A stretch of DNA of 64,000 nt, from positions 5,208,001-5,272,000 of the forward strand of contig CM063114.1 in the NCBI GenBank assembly GCA_031841125.1, in the 5' to 3' direction. This DNA comes from Acanthococcus lagerstroemiae. Its lineage: Eukaryota; Arthropoda; Insecta; Hemiptera; Eriococcidae. Position 1 is the first letter of the stretch. Each line of letters begins with the position of its first letter. The notes below the pieces were generated by a model. That model searched no databases. It was given only the letters and a program-made list of their open reading frames with translations, and was not told the DNA's origin. Below, one piece after another: positions 55,280-64,000 of the stretch. The position numbers and the translations under genes are program-made.

Positions 55280-55695
55280 CCTGTCGGCCAACAACAACCT
55301 GTAATAAGTGAACATTACTAGTGGTGCACTTGATATGTTTGAGCAATCCTTGACATTGAGTCCACCTCTGTAAGTTCCCATCTCTATTACTAATAGTGCA
55401 CTTGATGTTCGAGCAATCCTTAACATTGAATCCACTTCTGTAAGTTCCCATCTCCCACTATAAGTGGTGCATTTAGTGTTAAGCAGCCCTTGACACTGAG
55501 TCCACTTATAAGTAATAGGGTTTGTAGTGAACTTAGTGTTAAGCAGTCCTTGATACTGAGTCCACTCAGAAGTAGTAAGGTCTGTGGTGCATTTGGTGTT
55601 GAGCAGTCTTTGACACTGAGTCCACCTGGAAGTTGTGGTGTTTGTGGTGCGTTTGATGTTCAAGCAGTACTTGACGTTGAGTTCGCTGGTAAGCT
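55280..55695 (+). repeat. Minisatellite with about 60-70 bp unit, six copies
   Basis: The unit is of the type GTGGTGCATTTGGTGTT-GAGCAGTC-TTGACACTGAGTCCAC. Copies start near 55321, 55396, 55467, 55531, 55584 and 55647. On the minus strand three central copies stay in frame and would encode a 20-residue repeat ('WTQCQGLLNTKCTT'). Unit lengths vary by non-multiples of three outside these, so coding is unlikely. Confidence 0.8.
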
Positions 55696-55739
55696 CTCAA
55701 GTTGTCTTCCACAATTTTGACTAATATTTAGAGACACTA

Positions 55740-56424
55740 TAAGCCGTCGCGCAAGTCATCATCCAGATGCCTTGCACACCGCATTGTACTGACTTCATGA
55801 ACCACCCCTAGGATCTCCTAAGTAGGCGCTTCACCTAATTAATTGTACCATTATCTTGACATCGTATGACTGACAGTATAGGTGTTTGTTTCATGTATAC
55901 TGTTAGATGAAGCCTCAAGAAGCAAGACCAAAGCCGCCGCAAGAAACCTACTTTACTTTAGGAGCTCATTATTTACAAGTATTTGTAATATACCTTTTAT
56001 TGTATACCATGGCTTTTCTTTCCTATAAAAGTGACTTTCAGTATACAAACAATATTGCTAGCTCATCACAAGCCTTCCACTGCACCCAGTTGAACTTTCT
56101 CAATTAATTGGCTGAAATAATCTACATTCCATACCATTTCATAAATTTGTATAAATCATAAAAATATGATAATGTATGAATTTTGGGTTGCAATATTACT
56201 CTGCTTAAACAAGATTGTTTCAAAAGTGTGTACTACGGAACGAAGACGTAGAATGGTTCCCATCATGCCTGGGTCGCGTGATATAAGGTAGAACGTGTAA
56301 GAATCTCGAAAAATACTGAAATCAGGCTGTATAAAAAAGGGCATCCTTGTTCACCCAAATATAATGGAGAAGATTTGTTTACAATACTTAACCTAATATT
56401 TTTCAAAATATCTGTACTTCTTTG
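55740..56424. other. Unassigned AT-rich DNA
   Basis: No gene or repeat recognised. Confidence 0.4.
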
Positions 56425-57210
56425 TGTGAGGTGGCGATGTATGCGCCGAATGCTCAGACATTGTAGTTCATTGCATTGTCTCTCAGGTTACTGTTAAGAA
56501 TCAGCTCAGTAGCCTCACTTTTACAGCCAAAGTAAGAATTGTAGGTACTATGAGTTCTATTCCATTGACTTTATTGGGTGGTGGATACTCCAGTCCCCGT
56601 GCTTCGCGTCTGGTTCCTGCTATTGCTGGACCCTGACATGTAACTTGAATTGAGGTTTCTTCCTCTTCTCCACAGTGTCTACCAGGAGCTGCTTTTTGCC
56701 ACTTCTATTTCATACCACATGTGTTCTGTGGCCACATGGCGAGTTAGTAGTCTGATCATAAGCCTTAAATATTTTCTGTCGAGCCCTAATAGGAACTCGG
56801 TGTATTTACTGGGGGCGTCGCCTATCAGTGTTTTGCTGACTTTCATGCCACTGGTCACCTGCCAGTGCATTTCCATCTGCTTACTTATCCAAGCCTTCAC
56901 CTAGGATTTTATGATGCTGTACTCTACGGGAAGACACTGCCTGGGCGTTTGCCCAGGTGTCGATATTATGGTGACACGGTTCTCCTGAGCAAGGGTGTAT
57001 ACTGTATAATTTGTTAATGCAGTCCCCCACCACCAATGATGTAATTTGGTATGTCGATAGTGCCTTAATAGCCGTTTGACTGTACAGTTATAGATCTGCT
57101 TATTAACAAGGCCCTTCTGCTGGTTTCAATCAGTGGTCTCCGTGATCGCCATTACTTCTGTTTGGAGGATAGTGACACCCTCACCCAGTGCCATTGAATA
57201 GTTGTCAGCG
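56425..57210 (-). mobile_element. 3' part of an RNase H-bearing LINE, copy 2
   Basis: Same family and orientation as 11762-12960. The minus-strand frame 56679-56900 carries the segment after RNase H ('AWISKQMEMHWQVTSGM', 'YTEFLLGLDRKYLRLMIRLLTRHVATEHMWYEI'). Further left, the expected Cys-x2-Cys region is frameshifted. Similarity to copy 1 stops at about 57210, where the element is 5'-truncated. Confidence 0.8.
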
Positions 57211-57335
57211 CCGTTTGCGGTGCCACGACATTTTCATGATCACATTTTCCCGAAAACCAATTGCCTGAACGAAAATTTTTCCGAACGTCAGTTTCCTGAA
57301 AGACATTTTTTTCGAGAATTTTTCCCCCCCGTAAA
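57211..57335. repeat. CCGAAxGxCATTT-type short repeat
   Basis: TTTTCCCGAAAACCAATTGC, TTTTTCCGAACGTCAGTTTC and TTTCCTGAAAGACATTTTT follow each other: a decayed tandem of about 22-base units. Confidence 0.45.
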
Positions 57336-57870
57336 CATTGTACTCGACGATATTATTTTTGAATTGAATAGAAGTTTATTTAATTTTAATATCTTTAACA
57401 AAACATGCATACCTCACCCCTATGCGCTACAAGCGCGAGCGGAGTGAGGGAATAATAATACGGAACATAGATTTTGACTAAAGAAGAAGAAATGAAATAA
57501 TTTACATAAATAAGGGTATCTGAAAAAAGAGGGGAAAAAAACAGATCAAGCGTGCATACAAATTATTGGGTGATATCATTTGAGAAAAGTAAAAATAAAT
57601 AATATAAATAAAGGTATCTGAAAAAAAAAAGAGGGGAAAAAAACAGATGGAACGTATAACACAAAAGCAAGAGGCAAATACACAGTGAACAAAAATATAA
57701 ATAAGGTGAACGGATAAAGCATGCAATAGCAATGACTGGTTAGGTTGACATGGCACAGTGAAAACCGCAAAAAATAAAAAAATCAACGAAGTAAAAATAA
57801 AAATAAAAAGAGAACACAGACAATAACAATTATTAAATTCAATAGACATGGATATACAGAAAACGGAAAA
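57336..57870. repeat. AT-rich DNA with a tandem pair of about 100-bp spacing
   Basis: GGTATCTGAAAAAAGAGGGG (about 57513) recurs at about 57610 as GGTATCTGAAAAAAAAAAGA, each followed by AAAAAAACAGAT. The low-complexity minus-strand frames (57502-57849, 57576-57770) are Phe/Leu-rich read-through. No BEL/Pao pol sequence is visible here. Confidence 0.5.
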
Positions 57871-60263
57871 ATTATTATTATTATTATTAATTCCTTTATT
57901 AGCTGTCGTTTACATAAGTACATATGTTTCTACATTTCAGGTATGTTTACGTATATTCTAGTATCCGCTGGCCCAGCATTGGGCGAAGGATTCACGCAGT
58001 CGTTCCCATTCGTTCCTGTCTAAAGTTATTCTGTTGTATAGTTTGTGCTTCAGGAATTTGTTAAAGTCATCTTCCCATTTAATTTTCTGTCCTCCTTTTT
58101 TGCGTTCCTTATGTGTTAGGTACCAAAATAATGTTTTATAAGTCCATCTATTGTCGTTCATTCTCCCTACGTGTCCCGCCCAGTTCCATTTATTTCTTCT
58201 TATTAAATGAATCAGATTAAGGTTGTTTTTTAATTTTGTTTTTATAGTTTTAGTTCGTATTCTATTCTTTAGTTTTATGTTCATCATTGATCTTTCTATA
58301 GCATTCTGGGTTGTTTCGATTCTTTTAGCAGTTTTTTTTTGTAAGAGACCAGGTTGGGGATCCGTAGGTTAAGGTAGGTACTATGCAGGAGTTAAAAATC
58401 TGACTTTTATGGTAATTTAAAAATGGTCCTTTAAAAATTTGCTTTAGAGACCAGTATTTTTTCCACGTTAGAGTAATTCTTCTATTAACCTCTTTTTCAG
58501 TTCCCCTATCAAAAGTTATCATTTGTCCTAGATAAATTATTTCTGTCACTTTTTCTATTGTTTGATTGTCTATTTTTATGTCAGTCTCCGCGTCTTTGGA
58601 GAGAATTTTAGTTTTGTTCATATTATTAATGGTAAGTCCTGCTTGTTTACTTAGTTCGTTTAGTTCGTTGATCATTTGTTCTAGCTCTGTGATTTGATCT
58701 GCTATTAGTACGACATCATCCGCGAACCGTAGGTTGTTTAACCTCTCGCCCCCCCCCCCCGATCAGAATCCCTTTGTTACTCCAGTTAGTTTTCCTGAAT
58801 ATTTGTTCGAGTGCACAAATGAAGAGTAAGGGCGAGAGAGGGTCACCTTGTTTTACTCCTCTGCATATATCGAAATAGGTTCCTGTTTTGTCCGTTAAAA
58901 CTCTTGCCCTTAGCTCTGTATACATATTTTTGATTATTTTAACTAATACCTTGGGGATTCCTTGATCGAGGAGAGAGGTCAACAAAAACGTATGTCGCAG
59001 AGAGTCGAAAGCTTTTGTATAGTCGATAAAAGCTAGATGGATGTCCATTTGGTATTCGTTACATTTTTGTATTAGTTGGTTTATAGTATGTAGATGGTCC
59101 GTAGTAGAGTAGTTTTTCCTGAAGCCCGCTTGTTCTCGTGGTTGGTTTTGGTTTAGTTGAATTCGTATTCTTGTTTCGATCAATTTCGAAAAGACTTTCG
59201 ACAACGCCGTGCTCAGGGTAATCGGTCTATAGTTGTTTATGTTGCTTTTGTCGCCTTTTTTGTGTATTAGTATAATATCTGATCGTTTAAATTCTTCAGG
59301 GATAATTTGTGTACTTAGTATTTCGTTAAAATAATTTGTCAGTTTTTCTACTAAAAGACTACCTCCAAATTTAAGTTGTTCGTTAGAGATAAAATCATGA
59401 CCTGTTGCCTTATTGCTTTTTAGGTTATTCAAAACTTGTTCCACCTCTTGTGTTAAGAATTCTGGTTCTTTTTCTTCCGTTAAAAGGTTTATTTGTGGGG
59501 GGTCAATTTCGTCTTCATTGCTATAATTATGCCCTGTAGAAATCCGTTTCAATTTGGTTAATCGAGTCTCTATCGTAATGTTTTGCACTCATTTTATCGG
59601 TGAGGTACGTAGTCCATTTTTTACCAAGTGCTAGGTTTTTCTTTATTGTTTTGATGCTTTTTGTAGTCTCGAGAATTTTATTAATTAGGTTAGTTTTTCT
59701 TTGATAGTTGTGTTCTCTGAGTTTTTTCTTAACTAGTTTACATAACAAGTTTAGTTCTATTTTCTCTTCTTTCGATTTATTTTTATACGTTTGATTTTTT
59801 CTCTATCATTTATTAGCTTTTTGATCTCTATAGGGAGGATATTGGATTTCTGAGGATTTTTATTTTTACTTATTATTTTGGAGGCTTCTTTAATGTGTTC
59901 TAGTATGTTGTTTGTCTGATCGTTGGTGAGTAACTTTGTTAGTTCTCGTTCGTATGCACATGCGTTGTCTTTGGTTATTATGGTTTTATAGTTCGTTTTC
60001 TGTGTGTAAAGTTTCTTTTGTTGTATTTTTAATTCGCATAATACTAGTCTATGATCAGAGTTATAATTAAAATGTTTTGCTTCGCAATTTGTAATATAGC
60101 TAACATTTGTAGAGGTAATGATATAATCTAACTGAGCTTTGAAGTCCTGGTTTGGAGATATCCAGGTCCAGATTTTACCCCCTCTTTTTTTGAATAGCGT
60201 GTTTTGTATTTTTAAATTGAACTCCTCGCAGAATCTTAACAGTCTCCACCCTCTAGCATTCAC
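57871..60263 (-). mobile_element. RTE-like LINE, copy 2, nearly intact 3' two thirds
   Basis: Minus strand, 5'-truncated inside the endonuclease ('NARGWRLLRFCEEF ... AQLDYIITSTNVSY ... HRLVLCEL', 59757-60263). Then a linker (59527-59748) and reverse transcriptase (58716-59588): 'NNYRPITLSTALSKVFSKLIE', 'AFIDYTKAFDSLRH', 'GVKQGDPLSPLLFICALE'. The Asp-Asp motif 'FADDVVLIAD' lies just past a ten-base C-run (about 58751-58760) that shifts the frame. The thumb (58325-58675) ends at a frame break in a T-run (about 58332-58341), and the C-terminal 'WNWAGHVGRMNDNRW' segment occupies 57958-58287. The 3' end is TAATAAAGGAATT followed by (AAT)n, typical of RTE elements. Homopolymer frameshifts could be real or sequencing error. 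It joins the BEL/Pao gag-protease frame at about 60262. Confidence 0.9.
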
Positions 60264-61978
60264 TCTTTCAGACGATTTGAGTACTTTGAAATGGAAAGGT
60301 TATTAATGGTATAAGGAAGGGAGGTAGGATATACGGTTGCATTGACGTTAAGAGAAAAACATTTAAAACGACTAATCAATTCAATATTGACAAAACGGTT
60401 GCAATTAGTTTTAACATTATTAACACCAGCTATATTTTGTAACGATTTAGAAATAGAAAACGGTAAATGATATCGTGATACAAACGCTTGATTTATTAAG
60501 CTGCGCTGAGCTCCGGTATCTAGCAGGACACGGATCAACCCTGTGACATCACCACATCGAAATCGGACTAAAGCTGATGGAAGTACAGCTACTGGTTCGG
60601 TGGCTAATGAACAGACGCTAGTGTTCACAGAACTCGTGACTCCACTCTGTGCAGCAATTGGAGGCGTGCTTGTCGACACAGGAAGCGTATTTGATGGCTT
60701 GGCCGACTCGGATACAGAAGCTGGTGGGTTACCAAAATGCAACAAAGTATGATGCGACCTTGCACACTGGTTACACCTAGGCGGTTTGCGGCATTCCTTT
60801 GTGGTGTGATTCGACCCGAAGCAATTGCAGCAGAGATTGTTAGCTCTAATTACTTCATACCGATTAACTGGACTCAAAGATTTGAAGGCTACGCAGTCAA
60901 TTAAAAAATGGTGCGCTTTACAGCACACACACGGGAGCTTAGTTGGCGGTCGATTTGTTAACGGTGACGCGGGGGCGCCAGAAGACGGTTCGGTAGAAAC
61001 GGTAGCTGTGAGTAATTTCTTCTTCTCAGGTTTGGAAGAAGTCGGTTTTGGACTGAACACGCGGTCCTCGATATTGAACGCGCGACTCTGCAGAAATTTC
61101 TGTAGCTCTTCGTACATGGGATAAGATTGCGAGACACCAGAATTCTCCCATTCACGCGCGGTGTCATTATCAAGCAGATTGCTTACCCAAAAGCAGATGA
61201 AACGAGAAAAAGTTTCATTGACTTTCTCACCAGCGGATTTCAAACCCCTGATGAACATATCAGCTTCATCAATCAATCCGCGAATTTCAGATTCGGATTT
61301 TATGCGTTTGATATTCACGAATTTTCGAAATATATTTCGAAGGACGCTGCGAGGATTATCGTATCAAGCAACAACATAGCTCCAGGCTTTAGGATAGGAA
61401 CGTTCCTCCAAATCGAAATCACGGACATGGAGCTTAGCATCACCTACTAACGAGTCTTTCAGATAAAATAGCTTCTGAATGTTAGTAAGCTCTTCGTTAT
61501 TATGGACTAAATTTTCGAAAAGCTGCCTGAAGCTTTTAAAGGCAGTGATGTCTCCGCAGAATTTGGGTACGGCGATTTCTTTTAGTCTTAACTGATTTCC
61601 GCCAGCTCCAGTAACTGAGCGGTTCATCAACTCGACATTTACTAAGGATTGTCGATTTTCGTCAGCCGATATTAATCTTTTGAAATTTCGAATTTTCGCT
61701 TCGGTAGAAAAAACGACATCACTTACTTCTTCGGATTCTCTCATGAGTTCGTTTTCCATTTGAGCATAGAGTGGATCAAGCTCATCTCCTGACGCGAGTA
61801 TCTGATCAACAATCTCGTCATACTTGGCTTTAACGGTTCGGTATTCGGTGAGGATAGCTTCGAGCTTGCTCAAACGTTCGAAATCTAGCTGTCTTTGACC
61901 ACTTAACGATTCGATGGTAGCTTTCAGACGCACTAGGTTTCTCTTTTGCACTCGTTTCTGCTTTTTCAAAGCTTCCAT
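60264..61978 (-). mobile_element. BEL/Pao LTR retrotransposon gag-protease region, broken
   Basis: Minus strand, two frames. The first (61364-61978) starts at Met and holds a coiled-coil N-terminus and the DUF1759-type gag core ('LKEIAVPKFCGDITAFKSFRQLF', 'IQKLFYLKDSLVGDA'). After a frame break at about 61320-61365 the second (60260-61318) continues gag. It has two zinc knuckles (C163-x2-C166-x4-H171-x4-C176, then C-x2-C-x4-H-H) and a retropepsin-like active site 'VLLDTGAQRSLI' (D267-T268-G269). The frame stops at the LINE junction. Reverse transcriptase, RNase H and integrase are absent from the window. This layout is typical of insect BEL/Pao elements. Non-functional. Confidence 0.9.
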
Positions 61979-62086
61979 GATGCGATTCGAATTGAATCCA
62001 AAGAAAACGGTCGGTAAAACGGTAAGAAAAACGGTTAGAAAAGCGGTTACGGTTCACAATACATCCGGTCGCGGAGGATCAAAAAA

Positions 62087-62352
62087 TGTAGGTGACGATT
62101 TAGCACTTTTTCGATCTCGGTAGAATGAAGGAAAGAAATGCATGGAAACAGCTTAAAACGTTTATAATTAACAAGAAGAAAAATACTGACACACTCGGAC
62201 ATGCAATCTTCGGACATCTAGCGATAAAACGTTGTAACTCGGTCGGTACTTCACATACTATATACTATACGAATTTTTCAATATCTGAAGCGAGCGAGCT
62301 TCGGCGATAACAACGGTGGGAACTAGGCACAGGAGATAAGCGTGTCGTTACA
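62087..62352 (-). mobile_element. Probable 5' LTR of the BEL/Pao element
   Basis: Read on the minus strand, a 266-base segment starts TGTAACGACACGC (at 62352) and ends CACCTACA (at 62087), the TG...CA form of LTRs. It lies about 110 bases before the gag start. The bases just after it (TTTTTTGATCCTCCGCGACC) resemble the TTTGGTGATCC-type leader common in BEL/Pao elements. No second LTR is present to confirm the borders. Confidence 0.4.
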
Positions 62353-64000
62353 CGCTACTACTGTACTCGACGATATACGCTCAAGCGAATATGAAAGTTG
62401 TACCAAAATTCAGGTACTGTAGGGAATACTTCAGTTCCAGCATTGATTATCGCTTATTTGAAGTTGGTCATGATTTTAAAAGGTGCACATGGTTTGATTC
62501 GGTACCGCTCCACAGCTTCTTTTACGACCTTCAAGACTTCTTTGTATGGCTGTTTCCTTACCAGAGAGGAATGCATACGCGAATGGAATTGCCACAACCT
62601 CTTCATCCACACCGGTCGAATGCCCATTCCAACGAGCTATCGGCGAGATTTGTAGCGTTTTTTGTTTCGGAGATACAAGCGGTCAAAGATGAGCGTAACA
62701 AGAACGCGCAAAAACACGTTTTTGGGAAAGACGCGTTTAAAGTTGGACACACCTTTTTTTCCCACTCCGTCAAGCGGCCCTAACTCGCCGCGGAATCACG
62801 TTACCAGCCTCGACGAGGGCTTGTTGGAAAGGTAATTTTTCGCTCTTCTGCGTGGTAACAATTCAGAACATCGGATTTATTCGTGAGCTCCGAAAAACCA
62901 CGATGACTGTGAGAAACATAGGTTTAGAATTTGAAAATCAAATTCAAATAAAACTTAATTACCTCAAAAATAAGAAAACTAAAAATAAACAACGCGTTTT
63001 ACCTCGCTATGCACTTTGGTGGCCCTTGGTTACTTTTAGTGGGCATTTGTTTTCAAATTATGTCAAGGTCCTCTTCTCCCCCTTAACACATTTTCATCCA
63101 GCTGTGCACTTTGATGGCCCGTGGTTATTTTTAATGGGCATTTGTTTTCGAATTTTTTTTGGGGTCCTCCCCTCCTCCATTATTTGTATCTTTCTCTGTT
63201 GACGAGGCTTCGGAGGTCGTATACTTTGGTAGCTTGTAAAACTATGCATCTGCGAACTTATTCAGTGTGTAGAAAGTTCGATTGTATTTCATATTATTAG
63301 AGCTAGCACCTGCGTGAGGCGTAATTTTCCTTTCTTTAGCACGATGCCTTATTTGGAGGCATACCTTAGTTACCTGTAATCCTGGCGACGCAAGGACCAA
63401 CTTTTAACATTTTCGTTTTCTCATTTCGAGCTCATAGGGCGCGTACTCTAGCTTCGAGAGTGACCGCAAAAATTCGGCGATACTCGGCCAGTGTAGTCAT
63501 CATGCCGGTGCAATTTTCGACGGAAACGAGTTTTGCGGTGAAGTGAGCATCGTGAATGGGTCGAGAAAGAGGGAATAGCAGTCCTTTGTTTTAGGTTGGT
63601 GCCCTCGCCGATGTGTATACTGAATGCTTCTGTACAAGAAGTCACAGTCGCGAATATAGTTTCGTCTCGTTAACAACGTTCATTAAACGACTTCACAGTT
63701 CGACTGAGTAACCCGCCCAACTACACGGATTCAAATTGATATAGTTTTTGGTTGCCGGTGCCTTCGTGCGGTTTCGAAAAGGGAATTCTCGTACGGACTT
63801 TGCGAATTGAACTGTGTAAGCTAAAACGCAGTCGTAAAACCTACCTAGTACAATCAGTTCGCCCTCAGCACAGAGCTAGCTCGCCGCTGTCGGTATCTGT
63901 TTATAATTAGTGACACCTGATTGAGGTCGCAGAATTGCACCACTTGCTCAGAAGTCGTACTCATGATTTGAAGTCGAGTTACACTTGCGCTTTGGGACTA
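62353..64000. other. Unassigned DNA
   Basis: No recognised gene. The plus-strand frame 62391-62783 (130 codons) has no motif I know. At 63005-63185 a ~100-base direct repeat is visible (GCACTTTGGTGGCCCTTGGT / GCACTTTGATGGCCCGTGGT, each followed by TTTT(A)GTGGGCATTTG-like sequence). The last 500 bases are richer in CpG and could be upstream sequence of a gene beyond the window. Confidence 0.4.

Noticed and set aside
62391..62783. 130-codon plus-strand frame as a conserved gene
   Set aside because: No recognised domain; it lies next to a retrotransposon LTR with no supporting context.

Overview
The window reads as nuclear DNA of an insect. It is AT-rich and gene-poor, with introns or intergenic DNA over most of its length, and is crowded with degenerate repeats, short inverted-repeat transposons and broken retrotransposons (RTE-like and RNase H-bearing LINEs, a BEL/Pao element, Tigger/pogo debris). 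There is no operon-like packing, and no tRNA, rRNA or CRISPR array was found. A sap-feeding hemipteran such as a whitefly is my guess from the mix of elements and the expanded GT92 family; the sequence does not prove it.

The only convincing protein-coding genes are three long, uninterrupted reading frames for glycosyltransferase family 92 (GT92, formerly DUF23) proteins: 41614-43131 (-), 45487-47004 (-) and 52390-53925 (+). Each encodes a type II membrane protein of 505-511 residues: short cytosolic tail, one N-terminal membrane anchor, stem, and a lumenal catalytic domain with a DxD motif (MDIDE). A fourth copy at 34422-34745 (-) is a relic in which an internal deletion joins the first ~100 codons directly to the 3' flank. 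The two minus-strand genes lie in ~3 kb direct segmental duplicates (40359-43312 and 44204-47189). The pseudogene shares their TATA/GATA-like upstream block and their AT-rich downstream repeat, so all three descend from one 'gene plus flanks' unit.

Layout. 1-1680: degenerate GAATGAGTC-type repeat. 2.7-4.4 kb: a foldback sequence and a 1.17 kb inverted-repeat element. 7-22 kb: mostly unassigned DNA with small MITEs, two LINE fragments, a (TC)n/(CA)n microsatellite, hairpins and a 0.64 kb foldback element. 22273-31590: a 4.6-4.7 kb tandem direct duplication (units A and B), each with a LINE scrap, a GA-rich block, a Tigger-like end and a small TA-flanked MITE. 31.6-32.3 kb: LINE RNase H fragment. 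33.5-47.2 kb: the minus-strand GT92 cluster, interrupted by an RTE-like LINE (36560-38972) and a 527-bp hAT-type MITE with a perfect 8-bp target duplication. 47.7-50.8 kb: Tigger transposase scrap, then a 2.47 kb composite hAT-like element carrying a minisatellite. 52.4-53.9 kb: third GT92 gene. 54-57.3 kb: MITE, two tandem repeats, LINE fragment. 57.9-62.4 kb: an RTE-like LINE joined to a broken BEL/Pao gag-protease region with a probable LTR. 62.4-64 kb: unassigned.

Most informative points: the GT92 birth-and-death cluster with divergence concentrated at the N-terminus; shared TATA/GATA promoter architecture; a composite hAT unit mobilised as a whole; a MITE insertion with its empty site preserved in a paralogous repeat; and a patch of duplication unit A whose differences from unit B look like homopolymer-biased consensus error.
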